NCBI GenBank assembly: GCA_022393335.1
Contig: JAJEKB010000586.1
Span: 228,927-292,926, forward strand
Source of the DNA: Macrotrachela quadricornifera
Taxonomy: Eukaryota; Rotifera; Eurotatoria; Philodinida; Philodinidae
Direction of reading: 5' to 3'
Length of the DNA: 64,000 nucleotides
The notes below the pieces were generated by a model. It did not search any database. It was not told where the DNA came from and saw only the letters and a program-made list of their open reading frames with translations. How positions within the stretch are numbered: position 1 is the first letter of the stretch; every line of letters begins with the position of its first letter. Both the position numbers and the translations under genes were made by a program. Below, piece after piece: positions 37,490 to 49,643 of the stretch.

Positions 37490-39924
37490 TCACTTGTTCT
37501 TGTTTTCAAAAATAATATTGTTACATAATAAACAAAATAGTGTGCAAAGTCGAAAATTTGCCTTTCATAAACAAGATAAAATGAGTTATGTAGTCTGTAA
37601 TATGGAAACTGGAACAAGTTTTTTATGGTAAAAGATCTATTACGGATGGATATTGATACAGAACAGTACATATTAACACTTAACACTAGAATCTGATTTT
37701 ACAGTAAACGCAGCAAAAAAGTGAAAGATGAAGTGTTAGAATTAAGATAGATTGTAGGTGTGAGTGGAATTTTCTCTGAATTGAAGAGATGATTAGTGGC
37801 AGTGACAAAAACATTCTGATTGTAGAAATGAGGATGCTTCTGATGTATCAAGGACCATATAGGTTTTCGTATATGATGCTTCATAAGGGCATTGAGGACG
37901 TCTATTTTTATACTAGAGGAGAACGTTGACAATTAGAAATATATTGTAAGTTGATCACTGAGACGGTTTAGATTAATGCTGCACAAGTTCGGGATAGTTC
38001 GAAGATCAGCGGTTAGCGTATATAGTCTATGGGTTTGTTATTCACAAGTGTATGGGTTTTGTGAATGAATTCCTTTATGATACAATATGAGACGAGAACA
38101 CAGTGAAGGTAGTAGAGATTTTCTAGAAACTTCTTTTTTTTTATTTTGTGAAGGGTGCACAGTCTCGGCCACTTGATACAACTGGTTTTCCACAGTTTTA
38201 AATATTTGGATTTAGAACGGGAAAGTTTTTTGAATCGCTAAATAAGGTTGAAAATATAACTTTCAGTCAATATGGAACACCCAATGATACCTCCTAACTT
38301 TTCATGCTATTTCTTACGGTATTGTTTTAGGATGTTAATAGTCAGATTCCACGAGATTAGATCTAGATAAATAATCAAAATTAATATACTATTAAAATAG
38401 CATCAACTTGCTTCTTGTGTATCAACACCCATCCATTAGCTAGTTTAATAGTTACGTTACTGAATGACATTTTATACATCCATCTTTAAACAAAAATAAA
38501 TCATGAATTCCATCAAAATATAAATACGAAATGAAATGAAAATAAATGAGAAATTATACTCAGATAGACGATGAAAGTTTAACAATAATGAATGAGGACT
38601 TGAAGAAACTTCACATCACAATGAATAACAAATTAAACAAGATTTGCTAAATTGACCTAAAGTGAATGACAAACTAGAGCAAGACGAATAAAAGATTAAA
38701 CTCTAATAAACAGTGAAATGAAGAAGGAGAAATATATAATAGATTATTGGAAAGTGACGAATTAAAACATAGCGAGATAACATTTCATATGTAAAAAAGC
38801 AATTGATTAGAAACTGACTTTATAAAAACATCATTCTAGCCGATAAAAATTTAGATATAATTGGTAGACTATTAATTCTTTGTTGACTATTCAATGTAAT
38901 TTTTAGACGTAGACCAAATCAATTTCAATGATAGTATGCTGATAGTTCATTATCATTCTGTATATGTTGGATGTTTATCCATATGTTGTTCACGTTTATG
39001 ATGGTGATCAAAAAAAGATTGGTTCAAATCGTCGACTAAAAATGTTTGATGAAAACAACTTATGCACAGATTATGCTTGTGTTTATGTTTTCTTTTTTTC
39101 TACTATATTAACATATGATTTAATAAAAAGAACTTTGCTATACAGATAAATTTTGTTGTTTTTTCTTTCGGTTAAGACAAAATGTATATTTCTCAAAAAA
39201 AAATAGATCCAGAAGGCAGGAATGGTAATGAACGAGTAATTAAGTATAGTCATTGACGAGACAAGAAGTACATGCACGTAAAAGAAAAAAATGGCGATGA
39301 ACGATATTTGTTTATGTCTAGGTTGAATTCTTTATTTCATTATTAAATCAATAATCAAATTTTCATAGTTTGAGTTTTAGTATTAAACTGAAATAGGCTG
39401 TTGTTCTTGTTGTTAGTCATACTATAACTGAATGTATACTTGTTACGTTTAATAAAATTTGTGACCAGTTGGCTCTATATGGTGATGTGCAAAATTACTT
39501 TGAAATGTCCTACATTTATGAACATACGTTAGTTACAAAAAAATATCATACTATGCGTAGTTCAACAAAAAAAATACATTTTAATTTTTTTTTGGTACGA
39601 CAGGCAATGCATTCTGGTAGAACTAATTTTAGCGCCATCTGTTTTCATTTATAATTTTTCATTCTATAATGTTAACATCTACTAAAATATTTCGTATTTA
39701 TTAAAAATTTAATAAATATAATATTTTATAACTTAAATCTGAAACGACGTAATTACCTAAATTCTATTAGTTAATTCCATGAATATAGTGTCAATTAATG
39801 AATCAATCAATTGTTATCTGTAACATTGTTCTTTATTTTAATATAATACATCATGGCATCGAACTCGTACGTAAGCAATCTCTTATTTTCTCTAATCAAT
39901 CTAACAAATATTTTCTTCTGGAAG
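37490..39924. other. Sparse stretch with unassigned coding-like pieces
   Basis: After the reductase gene the DNA is moderately AT-rich. A 77-codon minus-strand frame (37699-37932) is not recognised. Between about 39393 and 39657 the plus strand stays open for 88 codons without an ATG at its head (SHTITECILVTFNKICDQL and onward to a TAA); it could be an exon or a gene remnant. Around 38520-38720 the plus strand is purine-rich. I cannot assign any of these. Confidence 0.35.
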
Positions 39925-40650
39925 ATCAACTTGTCTTCGACCACTTAATCGAAATGAAACTGCTTGTCTACAAAAAGGCTATAAACCAATACGTCTTGTT
40001 TATACAGAACAACCATTAACTACTCGAATACTTGTTGATGGTTCAAAAGTATATCTTATTTATAAATAATCTTTTTTATATGAAATATCTTTCTTCTATT
40101 CATTTATTAGACATTACCTATTGATGATTTAATACGTGAATTTTTTTCTTTACATCGTATGTTTTTATCTAAAACTCGTCATGAGGATGTTGATATATGT
40201 CTTATTCCACATTGTGATGTTCGTGAAATAACTGTAAATCAACTAACAAAATTAAATGGTCATCAAGAACCTGTACTTCTTTTAACTGCACGTTCAAATA
40301 GTGAATATTTACTTACAAGTGATCTTGACGAATTAACATTTCGTCAACAAACTGGTTTAAATGTTGATATATCTATTTTAAATAATATTAAACAAGATAA
40401 TGAACGTTTACGTGAAGAAAATCAACAGCAACATGAACGTATTATTGAATTAGAAAAACAAATATCTGATTTATTAATAATTCGTGATGAAATGAAACAA
40501 TTATGTAAAGAATATAAAAGAGATATGAAAAGAAACATAGATAAAAACAATGAATATTATAAAAAATTTGAAAATTTAGATCAAAAACTAAACAAACAAG
40601 TATATAATGAACAAAATATTCTAATTGCAACGAGATTAAAAAGTGAATAA
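39925..40650 (+). CDS. Unrecognised protein with C-terminal coiled coil, 5' end not found
   Basis: Two exons read together: 39925-40048 and 40111-40650, with good GT-AG sites and in-frame joining (VDGSK to TLPIDDLIREFF). The frame is closed at its 5' side by a stop, so at least one upstream exon with the start codon is missing. The first about 110 residues look like a compact alpha/beta domain (IRLVYTEQPLTTRILVDG, later EPVLLLTARS), possibly ubiquitin-like or PB1-like. The next about 100 residues are charged and heptad-like (ERLREENQQQHERIIELEKQ), a clear coiled coil, ending in a Lys/Asn-rich tail. I do not recognise the family. Possible roles are scaffold or trafficking adaptor, but this is only a guess from the coiled coil. 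Confidence 0.55.
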
Positions 40651-43058
40651 GAAAATTGTTTTTTCTTTTTGTTGTCATTTTTAGATTGAATCTATCTTGA
40701 AATATACATTACCACTTAACTATCTAATCTACTTTATTTTTAAACTATTCTTAATTTATTTCGACAACAAAATGTAAATAATTATCAATTATATTTGTCT
40801 ACAATCAACAGTTACTATTATTTGGATTATACATTCTAGCAATATTTTTATGTACCTATTGATTGTGTCATAAAAACTATTATTATTATATAACTATGAT
40901 ATTCTTATTGGCATTGTTATTGGTCAGATGAAGTTTTAGAAATATCTTTTTTCTTAGTGATATTGTTTTTTTTTTGTTTAAATGTTTGATTAAGTTGTCG
41001 AACTGTTCAATCATTAGTACCTCAAATAAACTAACTGAATGAGTATAACAAATGTCATCTGAATAATGAAGTTCAATCTATGGTTGATTCATCATCTATT
41101 GACAATTCATTTATGTGTATATAGTTAGTTGAGAAAATATTTATTTATATTAAAAATTTATTTTCTGTTTTAAACTTTAAACGACAATAGTTGACAATTT
41201 CTTTTGGATATTATTCAATGTTATTTAGATAATCATACATTAATCCAAGCTTTTTTTCTCTTACATATTTTTATAAATGAAAATCTTTTGTTTTCTTCTT
41301 CTTTTGTTTGTATATACATAAATGTATAGTCAAGCTGTATGTAAATATAAAAATAACATTTATATATTATATTGTTATTTTATTCGGAAAACTAAATATA
41401 GATTTATCTCAAAACTTCAAAAGAATTACTTGAAAATAAATAAAAGAGGAAAATATAAATAGTAAACAAGATTTAAGATATGATAAAGTATGTTGTTTTT
41501 TCTGCTTTGTTTTTCAAACAAATTTATCCGATGATAAAAAATAAATATAAATCTACTATTCATATTTATAATATACATAACATTACCATTGATTTATTAT
41601 ATGTTACATGAAAAACAAAATTGATGTAATAAAATTTTTGGAATAATATTATGTCAGCTGTTGATTTTAACTATCAAAATTATCAAGGACGATGTGAGTA
41701 AAGAATCAGTAAAAATGAACATTAACATGTCAAGCAAATTCTTGCCATAAAAAAGATGGTAGTTCTATTGATTGAATGATGACTTTTTGTGCATATATGT
41801 TTGTATATTAGAAATAAAAAAAAAATGAATTTCAATTTATGTAAGAATAACTGAAGAGAAAGAGAAGAAATGAACATAACACAAAAGAAAATATTTGTCA
41901 AGCAAATATAAGAATAAAAGAAGAGAAAATTCATTTTATAATCTCGATTTCTTATGTTACTTGTCATTATTTGACAATAATGTCCTTGTCATATTTTCAA
42001 GTGTGTACCGGTTGAATACCATCAATCGCAAGTCTTATATAAAATGTTACTTGTTGATAATTAATGCATCTTATATTCCATCGTTATTGCCGACATTTTA
42101 ATCCATAAATGATATAACTCTTTAGTTTGTCCGTCTGTTGACCGATAGTGACAGTCGACACTTTGCATGTCTCTGTCTAGCTTGTCATCGTCACCATCAT
42201 CTTTCTATCGTTCATCGGATCAGACTACCATAAAGAGGTAAAGAGAAAGAAGTAGAGAAAAAGAAAGGAAAAGTATATTCATTCTCTTCCTTTTTTTTTT
42301 CTTTTGCTAGAGGCAGGTATAGTAAGTAGAGTAGGCATCACGGAACACACAACAATAAAAAAAAGACTGAGTGAGCGTTGTCGTCTCTCGTTCTGTATGG
42401 CGGATGAAGCCACGCGAGCTCTCCCCTTTTTCTATTCAATTTTTTGTGTAAAAGGATCCAGTAATAATGGTTTCACGTCTGTTCTTTGATGCACACACAC
42501 ACACACATATATATGTATACCTATATACAGAGAACAGACCCATTAACTAGACGCGCAAGTATGCAATATTATCGCTACCAACAACCTTTAATTGTAAATC
42601 GTACAGTGCTTCTATTTTCTATATACCTGCATATTTTACACAAATACATATTATATATATATATATATATTTATTTGGATGACAGCACGTATAAAACAAT
42701 TATTGATTGCTTCCAGTTGAATGATTCATATTTGTTAGACGACGACGTCCAACGCTTTACTTTCTCATTTCTCACCCTCCAGTCTAGTGTGTTCATTGTA
42801 GAGAAAGTGAGTTGACGGTGACCCTCTTCACCATATCTCTGCAGGTAGTAGACCAAAGGCATGCGTTCGTATATTGAACTTCTCTTTCTTCTCTCTTCTG
42901 TATTAAAACTACCCTTCACCCCAATAGTAAACTATGCCAACTCGATGCTAAAAAAGAAAAAGAATGGACCAAATACATATTACATCAACTAAAGCATACG
43001 TAAAATAATGATATATGTTATTCTTAGAAGAGAGTCGTCATAATTGGCTAAAAGCTAG
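40651..43058. other. Gene-free stretch with CG-richer upstream block
   Basis: AT-rich until about 42130, then a block from about 42130 to 42560 with more CG dinucleotides (GAGCGTTGTCGTCTCTCG and similar) and a (CA)n run at about 42493-42508, followed by (TA)n at about 42654. This block lies 0.5-0.9 kb upstream of the Ser-rich gene and is probably its promoter or leader. No gene was recognised. Confidence 0.45.
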
Positions 43059-44251
43059 ATGATGACAGGTTTTTATGTAATGACCAGCTTGTTATTTATT
43101 TCTAGAATGCATCTTCCTGCGTCTGCGCGTGATCGTTCTTTTTATGTCAAATTTTACAGTCGACATCCGTCGGAAATTGAAATAATTGAAAAAATATCAT
43201 CATCATCATCGTCATCATCATCATCATCTTGTGCTCTGAGAACATTATCTGAAAGTCCAACAACAATAACACCATTATCTGATATATCATCAAGTGCTAC
43301 TTCAGGTTTTTTTTCATCATCTGATTGTTCATCATCTGAATCAACAAGTTCATATACAAAACGTCGTCGTACAACAGCACCTATTATACAAGAACGATTA
43401 AATACCTATGAATCAGCTTGTATACGTCCAAGTTTACCTCTGCCATCATTAATTTCATCTAAACAAAAAACTCAATCTATTTCTGTTCTATCTCCTCCAT
43501 CTCTAGTCAATCAGATTATTCCTCAACAAATATCAACTGAACAAACAAAACCATTATTAATGAATACATCCAAATTGGTTGATAATGATACATCGAAATC
43601 CGTAATAATGATACAAAACGATTCATCATCATCATCAAATTCAAGAATAAATGAAAAAACAATTTCATTAGATTCATCTAAACGATATTTATCAAAATCA
43701 ACAAGTCAACTTTGTGATCAATCATCGAATAATGTCAAAGAAGAACAAATATCACCATCATCATCATCACGTAATATTCTCGATGTTATACAAGAAGAAT
43801 TAGTAAGTAAAAATAAATAAGAAAAAAGAACTTATTATTTCTATTCGATTATATCTAGTCTGAAATTCGTCAAGCTGATCATGACTTAAAAAAGATGTTT
43901 CTATCAATTTATGATAAGATTCAAAATATTCAACAATTAAAATCATCAACAGTTCAACAACACAAAGGTCAACGATATCATTATCATCATAATGAACGAC
44001 CTTCACGTTCAATAGCACACTGCTGTTATTCGAGTAATAGTGATATTCGTCGATTAAGTTGTACTCATCATCATCATAATCGAAAATATGCTCTACATAC
44101 AGTTGTAGCATTACGTAATCGTATGAACAATATACGAACATCATCAACAGCAGACAATGACAGTTATGTTGATACAGATTCATCGTCTTCCTCATCTGAT
44201 AGTGGTACATGTAGTTCACCAGTTGATAATAGACATTGTAATGATGATTAA
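43059..44251 (+). CDS. Ser-rich low-complexity protein, function unknown
   Basis: Two exons, 43059-43802 and 43859-44251, give 378 residues. The protein is dominated by Ser runs (11 near residue 55, further runs at about 190 and 358), His clusters (YHYHHNE, CTHHHHNRK) and a short basic stretch TKRRRTT that may act in nuclear import. Around the exon junction a more ordered amphipathic helix is visible (ILDVIQEELSEIRQADHDLKKMFL). I do not recognise a family. The start is uncertain: the ATG at 43059 directly follows CTAG, and another ATG at 43098 also follows a possible acceptor (TTTCTAG), so an upstream exon may exist. Codon use and the clean intron support a real gene; a regulatory or scaffold role is only a guess. 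Confidence 0.6.
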
Positions 44252-44341
44252 GAGAGAAAAAAACAAAATCATTCTTCTACTTTATTGTTTTTCTTGAATA
44301 CATATAAAAAAAACAAACAAATAAGAGTATATTAGAAAATG

Positions 44342-44799
44342 TTAGTCTGTTGATGTTTTTTCAAAATTCATTCGAATATGCACATCACCACGACTACTAA
44401 AACCGAGAAAACCTGGTAGTTTAACCCAATCATCAAAATGTCCTTTTTTAATAACATCATCGAGACTAATTTTTGCAGAGCCAATCAAATCAGGTTTTTT
44501 TCCTTTATCTTCATCATATACATCTATATAAACATATTCATTAGATGGAAATAAATCACTATATATAGGAAAAATAGAATAGAATCGTAAGATAATAAGA
44601 ATATAAAAAAAGAAATCATTACATACAAATCAAATGTTTCATTCCATATAGGTCTATCTGTATCTTGAAGTACGCCAGTTTTTTTTTTATTTTTTTCATC
44701 TATATATACTTCGACATAAGGATCATTAAAATCTGTTTTATCTTTATCAGCAAGTTTTGCTGCTTCGACTATAGTTACACGAAGATGTCCTTGAGCCAT
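44342..44799 (-). CDS. Small single C2-domain protein
   Basis: Two exons, 44627-44799 and 44342-44558, give 129 residues, essentially one C2 domain. The start HLRVTIVEAAKLADKD and TDFNDPYVEVYID match the first strands and calcium-binding loop 1 (Asp residues near 20 and 26). NETFDFDL matches the strand before loop 2, and DVYDEDKGKKPDLIG carries loop 3 with three acidic residues, so calcium binding is plausible. There is no transmembrane segment or second domain. Proteins of this size in plants and protists act in membrane-trafficking or calcium signalling; in animals C2-only proteins are rarely characterised. It is convergent with the Ser-rich gene (90 bp between stops). Confidence 0.85.
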
Positions 44800-45139
44800 A
44801 ATGATTTGTATGAATGTTTTTGTTGTGTCAGTAAGTGTAAAATAATGTATAAAAATATACTATACCTTTTATTTATATAGAAATGATAAATTACGCATGT
44901 GTAACGAAACAGATTACCTATCACAATTGAATAGTAACGAAAATAAATAAAGAAAAAAAATATTTAGAAATAAATTATGTTTTATTTATTTATTTATCTT
45001 TGATTAATTTACAGATGTCAGTGATTGATAAAGAAATAAAACGAATTGCTTTAAAATAATAAGATTAAATTTATCATAAATAATATGAAAAAAATATATT
45101 GATAATTAGAATTTATTTTTCTTACTTAAACTGAATTTT
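44800..45139. other. Short gene-free stretch
   Basis: AT-rich spacer between the start of the C2 gene and the 3' end of RIB43A. It should hold the C2 gene promoter. Nothing specific recognised. Confidence 0.4.
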
Positions 45140-46319
45140 TTATTCTTGTTTCGTTTTGAATCTTTTTTCTGTTTGATAATCTTGACTTTCTTTATTAGTC
45201 AAACCTTTCCAATGAGTTAGTAATAAATGTTGTGGACCAAATTGTGATATAGTAAGATGACGATTTTCTGTAAGTATATTATCTGTAAGCATATTTTGAA
45301 TTTCCTGTTGTTTATCTTCAAGTTCAAATGCTTCTTTAATATTTTGTTGACATCGTTTTTGATCAGCCTATTATCGAGCAAAGAAAAAAGAAATGATATG
45401 ATCATATATAAATTTATTTACTAAAGTTTTATTAAATGCTTTTATATCGTTTTGTAATTGACGTCGAAGCATTACTTGTGTTTCTTCAAGATTCTTAATA
45501 CGTTTTGCTATCATCAATTGATTACAATCATAAATTTCATTTAACTTTTGTTGCTTTTTCATAGCTTCATGTTTTTGATGAGACTATATAAAAATCATCA
45601 TTGATTTATATATATATATATATATATATATTAATAGGAAAAAACCTGTTCAATTATCCATCGATTCATTTGTTCTTTTTGTTTTTTTTCTCGATCTTGC
45701 TTATTTTGATCTTCACCTTCAAAATATAGACAACTACCAGGACCAATTTGAAAACGATTGCCTTCACTATCGTATGGTACAGTTAACATTGATGTATCAT
45801 CTTCTCTTACATTCTTTGATTGTTGATATGTAATTCGAAATTCATTTATATCTCGTGCTAAATTACGACGATCTTGTTCTTGACGAATATTAAGTAATTT
45901 AATAATAGCTTCATGTTTGGCACTATCATGAGCTATATATAGAAGAGAAAACATGCATATATATTTTTTAATATCTATTAACCATAAGCTTTTGATAACT
46001 TTTGTTCATTTTCATTGTAAAAAATTTTATCATGAATTTGTTGAGTAAGAGTTAATTGATGGGACTACAAAATTATGACAAAAGAAAAAGAATTTAATAA
46101 ATTAAAAATATATAAATCTCAAACTGATGAAAATTTATGTTTAGAATTTTTTAATTCTCCTTGTCTATTTTTTTCAATATGTCGCCATCGTTCAATTATA
46201 GCGTGTTCTTTTATATCCAATTCAGTTAATAGATCTAAATCAAGAATAATTCAATTTATTTCTTCATACATATATAATAACATACTTGAAGAAGTAATAA
46301 AACAATTGTTACTAGTCAT
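45140..46319 (-). CDS. RIB43A-like protein of the doublet microtubule (RIBC family)
   Basis: Six exons (46286-46319, 46125-46234, 45983-46064, 45646-45932, 45422-45583, 45140-45367) give 300 residues, almost all helical and charged. Diagnostic family blocks are DRRNLARDINEFR, the segment FEGEDQNKQDREKKQKEQM followed by NRWIIEQ, and the C-terminal HWKGLTNKES. In the family this filament runs along the A-tubule lumen of ciliary doublets as a microtubule inner protein. It is somewhat shorter than human RIBC2 (about 380 residues), mostly at the N-terminus, where the usual VRTIGVD block is not evident. Exon phases all fit. Its start codon is 42 bp from that of the divergent TAF6-like gene. RIBC1 versus RIBC2 cannot be decided. 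Confidence 0.87.
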
Positions 46320-46361
46320 TATTATAAAGAGAGGGAAATCTAATTAGAATGAATCATTATT
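46320..46361. promoter_or_regulatory. 42-bp spacer between divergent start codons
   Basis: The whole interval between the ATG of RIB43A (-) and the ATG of the TAF6-like gene (+). It contains TATAAAGAGAGGGAAATC, with a TATAAA on the plus strand at 46323. An out-of-frame ATG at 46349 precedes the plus gene. Either transcription starts inside this segment in both directions or the leaders overlap. Confidence 0.5.
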
Positions 46362-47790
46362 ATGATTTGGTTAGAAACATTGCCTGATGACTGGTGGAAT
46401 CCATATCACTCTATTTCCCTTTCATCTCAATGTATTCAACAATTCACTATTGAACTTCTATTTATTGTTCGAAGTTTAATTTTTGAAACACGTATTTATG
46501 CACGTGTTTGTAAACGTGATCGTCTTCTTGTTCATGACTTTCGAAATGCACTTAATACTCGAAATATTTATCAATCTATAAATTATACTAATAATATAAA
46601 ACAATCGAAAAAAACAATTATTTCTCTATCATCATTACTTGATCAAACAGATCACATATCATTTATAAATGATCAACTTAAACTTACAATTCATTGGCTT
46701 GTTATTGATGGAGAACAACCGATTATTCCTGAGAATCCATCTCCAAATTTTATTGAGAAACATTTATCTGATACAAAACAACACAAATTCGACAATACAA
46801 AAATAATAGCATCACAACTTACTGATAAATTTCCTTTACTAAAAAAATTATTTGAAATGGCTAGTTCAATTAAAATAAAGTAATTAAACTATATTCAATA
46901 GTATCATTTATACTAAATCATCATTTTATAGAAATTATATACTTCAAGATCATGTTCATCCACTAACAAAAAATAATTTAACTGTCAAATCAATTCATCC
47001 TCAAAATATACCTATACGTCGTCCTTATAATATAACTAGTAATATACAATCATCTCAATCATCTCTTACACATGAATTAAGCATAGAACAACAATTATAT
47101 TTTAAATTCTTGACTGAATCATGTTTTAGCGGAATAGATAAACAACATATTGATGCTTTACATTGTCTTTCATCTGATGCTGCGTTACAACCACTTTTAC
47201 CACGTCTTCTTCTTTTTATTGCTCAAGGTATTCAAACAAATATTCATCTACATAATCTAAATATTATTAATCAATTTTTATTAATATTAAAAAAGCTTAC
47301 AATGAATAGATTTATTTCATTTGATAAATATCTCCATTCAATCATTCCAACACTATTAACTTGTCTTTTATGTATATTTGATATGCCAAAAAATAATCAT
47401 ATATTATTAACAATCGATCAAATTACTTCAAATAACTATTCAATAATATGGCTTGTACGAGAACAAGCTAGTGATCTTATTTGTTATTTTAAAAATAAAT
47501 ATTCTACTATATCTTATCTTACTGAACGAATTATTTCTATTATTAAAACAAATTTAATTATGAATAATACATCTATTAAATTTTCAATTTTTTATGCATG
47601 TATACGAACATTACTTTTGATTGATATTCAAATGTATGATTCATTTATAATTAATATTTTACAAAACTGTAAAAAGACAAAAATTCTTGAATCAGATTTT
47701 GATCTTGATCATAATGAACAGCAATTATTATTTGATCAAAAGATTAGTAAATTATTTCAAGAATATAATTTAATTTTAGAAGATAAATAA
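46362..47790 (+). CDS. TAF6-like transcription factor subunit (TAF6/TAF6L)
   Basis: Two exons, 46362-46879 and 46932-47790, join in frame to 458 residues. The N-terminal about 70 residues resemble a divergent histone fold (QQFTIELLFIVRSLIFETRI, then KRDRLLVHDFRNALNTRNI, matching the TAF6 pattern of RQKLTTSDIDYALK). The middle segment IHPLTK through LSIEQQLYFKFLTESC starts the TAF6 HEAT-repeat domain; ALHCLSSDAALQPLLPRLLL and FISFDKYLHSIIPTLLTCLL are close to the family blocks on TAF6 and TAF6L. The protein should heterodimerise with a TAF9-type partner in TFIID or SAGA. The divergent histone fold favours TAF6L, but this is inference. The ATG at 46362 is preceded by an out-of-frame ATG 13 bases upstream that opens a short overlapping frame. 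Confidence 0.82.
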
Positions 47791-48133
47791 GTAATAAAAT
47801 AATTTTCAAGATATTTTTCATTATTTAAATTTATATATTTTTTCAGAAGGTTAGTTTATGTCAGATTACTTATTATAAAAAACTCAATTCTACGACTTAT
47901 GCCCTATTGAGAATATTGCTATTATGTATAAATAATAATGCATATTAATATTGCCACGTTTTTCTCCGTATATAATAAAAATAGTAATCGGCAAGAAAAA
48001 AATATAAAAGCAATATGTATACGTTTTTTCTTTTTAATATTTTGACATACTTCCGTCAAAAACAAATATTGAAAATAATAAAAGTATAGAATAGAGGGTG
48101 GAGAATTTCTTCTTTTATACTTCAAATTATTAT
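47791..48133. other. Short gene-free stretch
   Basis: AT-rich sequence downstream of the TAF6-like gene, with poly-A/T tracts. No gene or repeat recognised. Confidence 0.4.
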
Positions 48134-48590
48134 CATGTGGGCGAACAGACTATTACTCGAAGAAGTACATGGAGGTGGCTCTATTTTTAAAATTGTGCTT
48201 TGATCATTCACGTTATCGATATCTATAAATACATGATGAAATCTGTATGGTTACAATATAGATTATGCTCTTGAACAACAAAATACTTGGCAACAATTGA
48301 TAGACTATAATAAAATATCGTGTGATTTCAATATGACAACCAGTAAATACATCTCAGAAAATAAATCACAGGTCACGAATATTATTTAATCGTGCCACAC
48401 AGTTGGTTATCAGTTGACAATCAGTGATAATGGTCTAGCTCGATTAGAAATGGAATATATTGTGGCTCTAGTAATTAAACTTAATGGTACAATATCAGAT
48501 CTTGAGACTATTGGTCGACAACCTGAAGAAAAGCTAACTTTAAATAATACAAAGAATTATCTTGATTATATTCCTGTACTATCACAATAA
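48134..48590 (+). pseudogene. Degenerate coding remnant, family unknown
   Basis: Three plus-strand pieces read like protein but do not connect. From the ATG at 48134 a frame runs LLLEEVHGGGSIFKIVL and stops. From about 48250 another gives YALEQQNTWQQLIDYNK and on to ENKSQ, stopping near 48390. A third, without an ATG at its head, runs about 64 codons (TISDNGLARLEMEYIVALVI, then DLETIGRQPEEKLTL) to TAA near 48590. Amino-acid make-up and codon use look coding, and base composition is less AT-rich than the flanks. Frame breaks and missing starts suggest a decayed gene; unfound introns could connect some pieces. I do not recognise the parent family. Confidence 0.35.
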
Positions 48591-48995
48591 TTTTCATGTA
48601 CAAAATTGTTAGTCGTATTTTCAAATTCTTGTTCATTGATTTATCGCATTTTGAGTTTTGTAATGATGACTCGGTCGGTAACGAGACAATTGAAAAACAA
48701 TTGTGTTGTTATGATAGAATCTTGTTAGATATATATATTTGGTATCTTGAAATTACATTTCTCTTCAATGTGGTATTTTATTGATTAGATAATCTCTTTA
48801 GCGATAGTTGTTTTTTCTATTTCTTATCATTAATTTTAGTTCATAAACGAGAAGAAAAAATTAAAAGGGAAAATAAACAAGTAAATAGAAATATGTTTTT
48901 AAATGATTATTTCATTTTGTTAATATAATAAAAAAAAAGAAACGTTTTTATTGAAAACGACATGTTTTTTCTTTCTTCTTCTTCTTCTTCTTCAT
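48591..48995. other. Short gene-free stretch
   Basis: AT-rich sequence with a (CTT)n run at about 48974-48994 next to the stop of the membrane-protein gene. Nothing else recognised. Confidence 0.4.
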
Positions 48996-49643
48996 TTAAT
49001 TCGATATTCGATGCGCAATAACAAAACCAAGTAAAGCAATAAAAAGAATAATAAATGCAGCAAAGAATAAATTAGGTCCATGATGGAAATTTTGATGATA
49101 AGTAAGCATTGATTGACGTCGTGCACCTATTGCTTTTAAATATGAAGGATCATCTGGTGAAATTGTTGCAAAAATAATACGTTCCTTTTTTGTTGTATTA
49201 TTTGTTTCATCTTGTGGTGCTATCATAGCAATTACAATATTTTTTGATGAATGTGAAGGTGGATGAAACCATTGAAGGAGTACAACCATAATTAAAATTA
49301 TAGCTATTGATAATGTAAGAATATTAACAAGTCGAGCAACAAGTTGATATTCTTTTTTAGCAATACCAGTATATTCAACATATACTTGACCCATAATTAA
49401 AATAACAAACATAAATAATGATATAATTAAACAAAGTACAGCTCCAGTTGGAATTAATTTAAAAAGACATGAAAATGTTCGATCAGAATGTAATAATGAA
49501 TGACATTCATATGTATTTCCATATCGAATACACCAAGCTGAAAGTGAACCACCAACAATAACTAAAACAAGTGATATTGCAACAAGACTAGCTAAACATA
49601 TGAGATGATAGTGAGTTAGATATTCTCGTGGACGTAGACCCAT
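48996..49643 (-). CDS. Four-helix membrane protein, family not certain
   Basis: Single exon, 215 residues. Four hydrophobic segments: about 13-36 (LICLASLVAISLVLVIVGGS), 62-88 (LIPTGAVLCLIISLFMFVIL), 104-126 (LVNILTLSIAIILIMVVLLQ) and 188-211 (LFFAAFIILFIALLGFVIAH). The first extracellular loop is short with two Cys (WCIRYGNTYEC) and a W, which recalls PMP22/claudin/clarin-type tetraspans, though no diagnostic GLW motif is seen. The loop between helices 3 and 4 is about 60 residues with an NNTT glycosylation sequon. The topology suits a small plasma-membrane or junction protein. I cannot name the family. It has no intron, unlike most neighbours. Confidence 0.7.
   Translation of the reverse strand: MGLRPREYLTHYHLICLASLVAISLVLVIVGGSLSAWCIRYGNTYECHSLLHSDRTFSCLFKLIPTGAVLCLIISLFMFVILIMGQVYVEYTGIAKKEYQLVARLVNILTLSIAIILIMVVLLQWFHPPSHSSKNIVIAMIAPQDETNNTTKKERIIFATISPDDPSYLKAIGARRQSMLTYHQNFHHGPNLFFAAFIILFIALLGFVIAHRISN

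Noticed and set aside
37980..38060. GTTCGAAGATC resembling a tRNA B box
   Set aside because: No acceptor stem, anticodon arm or A box can be placed around it.
43800..44219. 139-codon minus-strand open frame
   Set aside because: It mirrors the Ser/His-rich coding exon on the plus strand; repeats of AT-rich triplets keep the antisense open.
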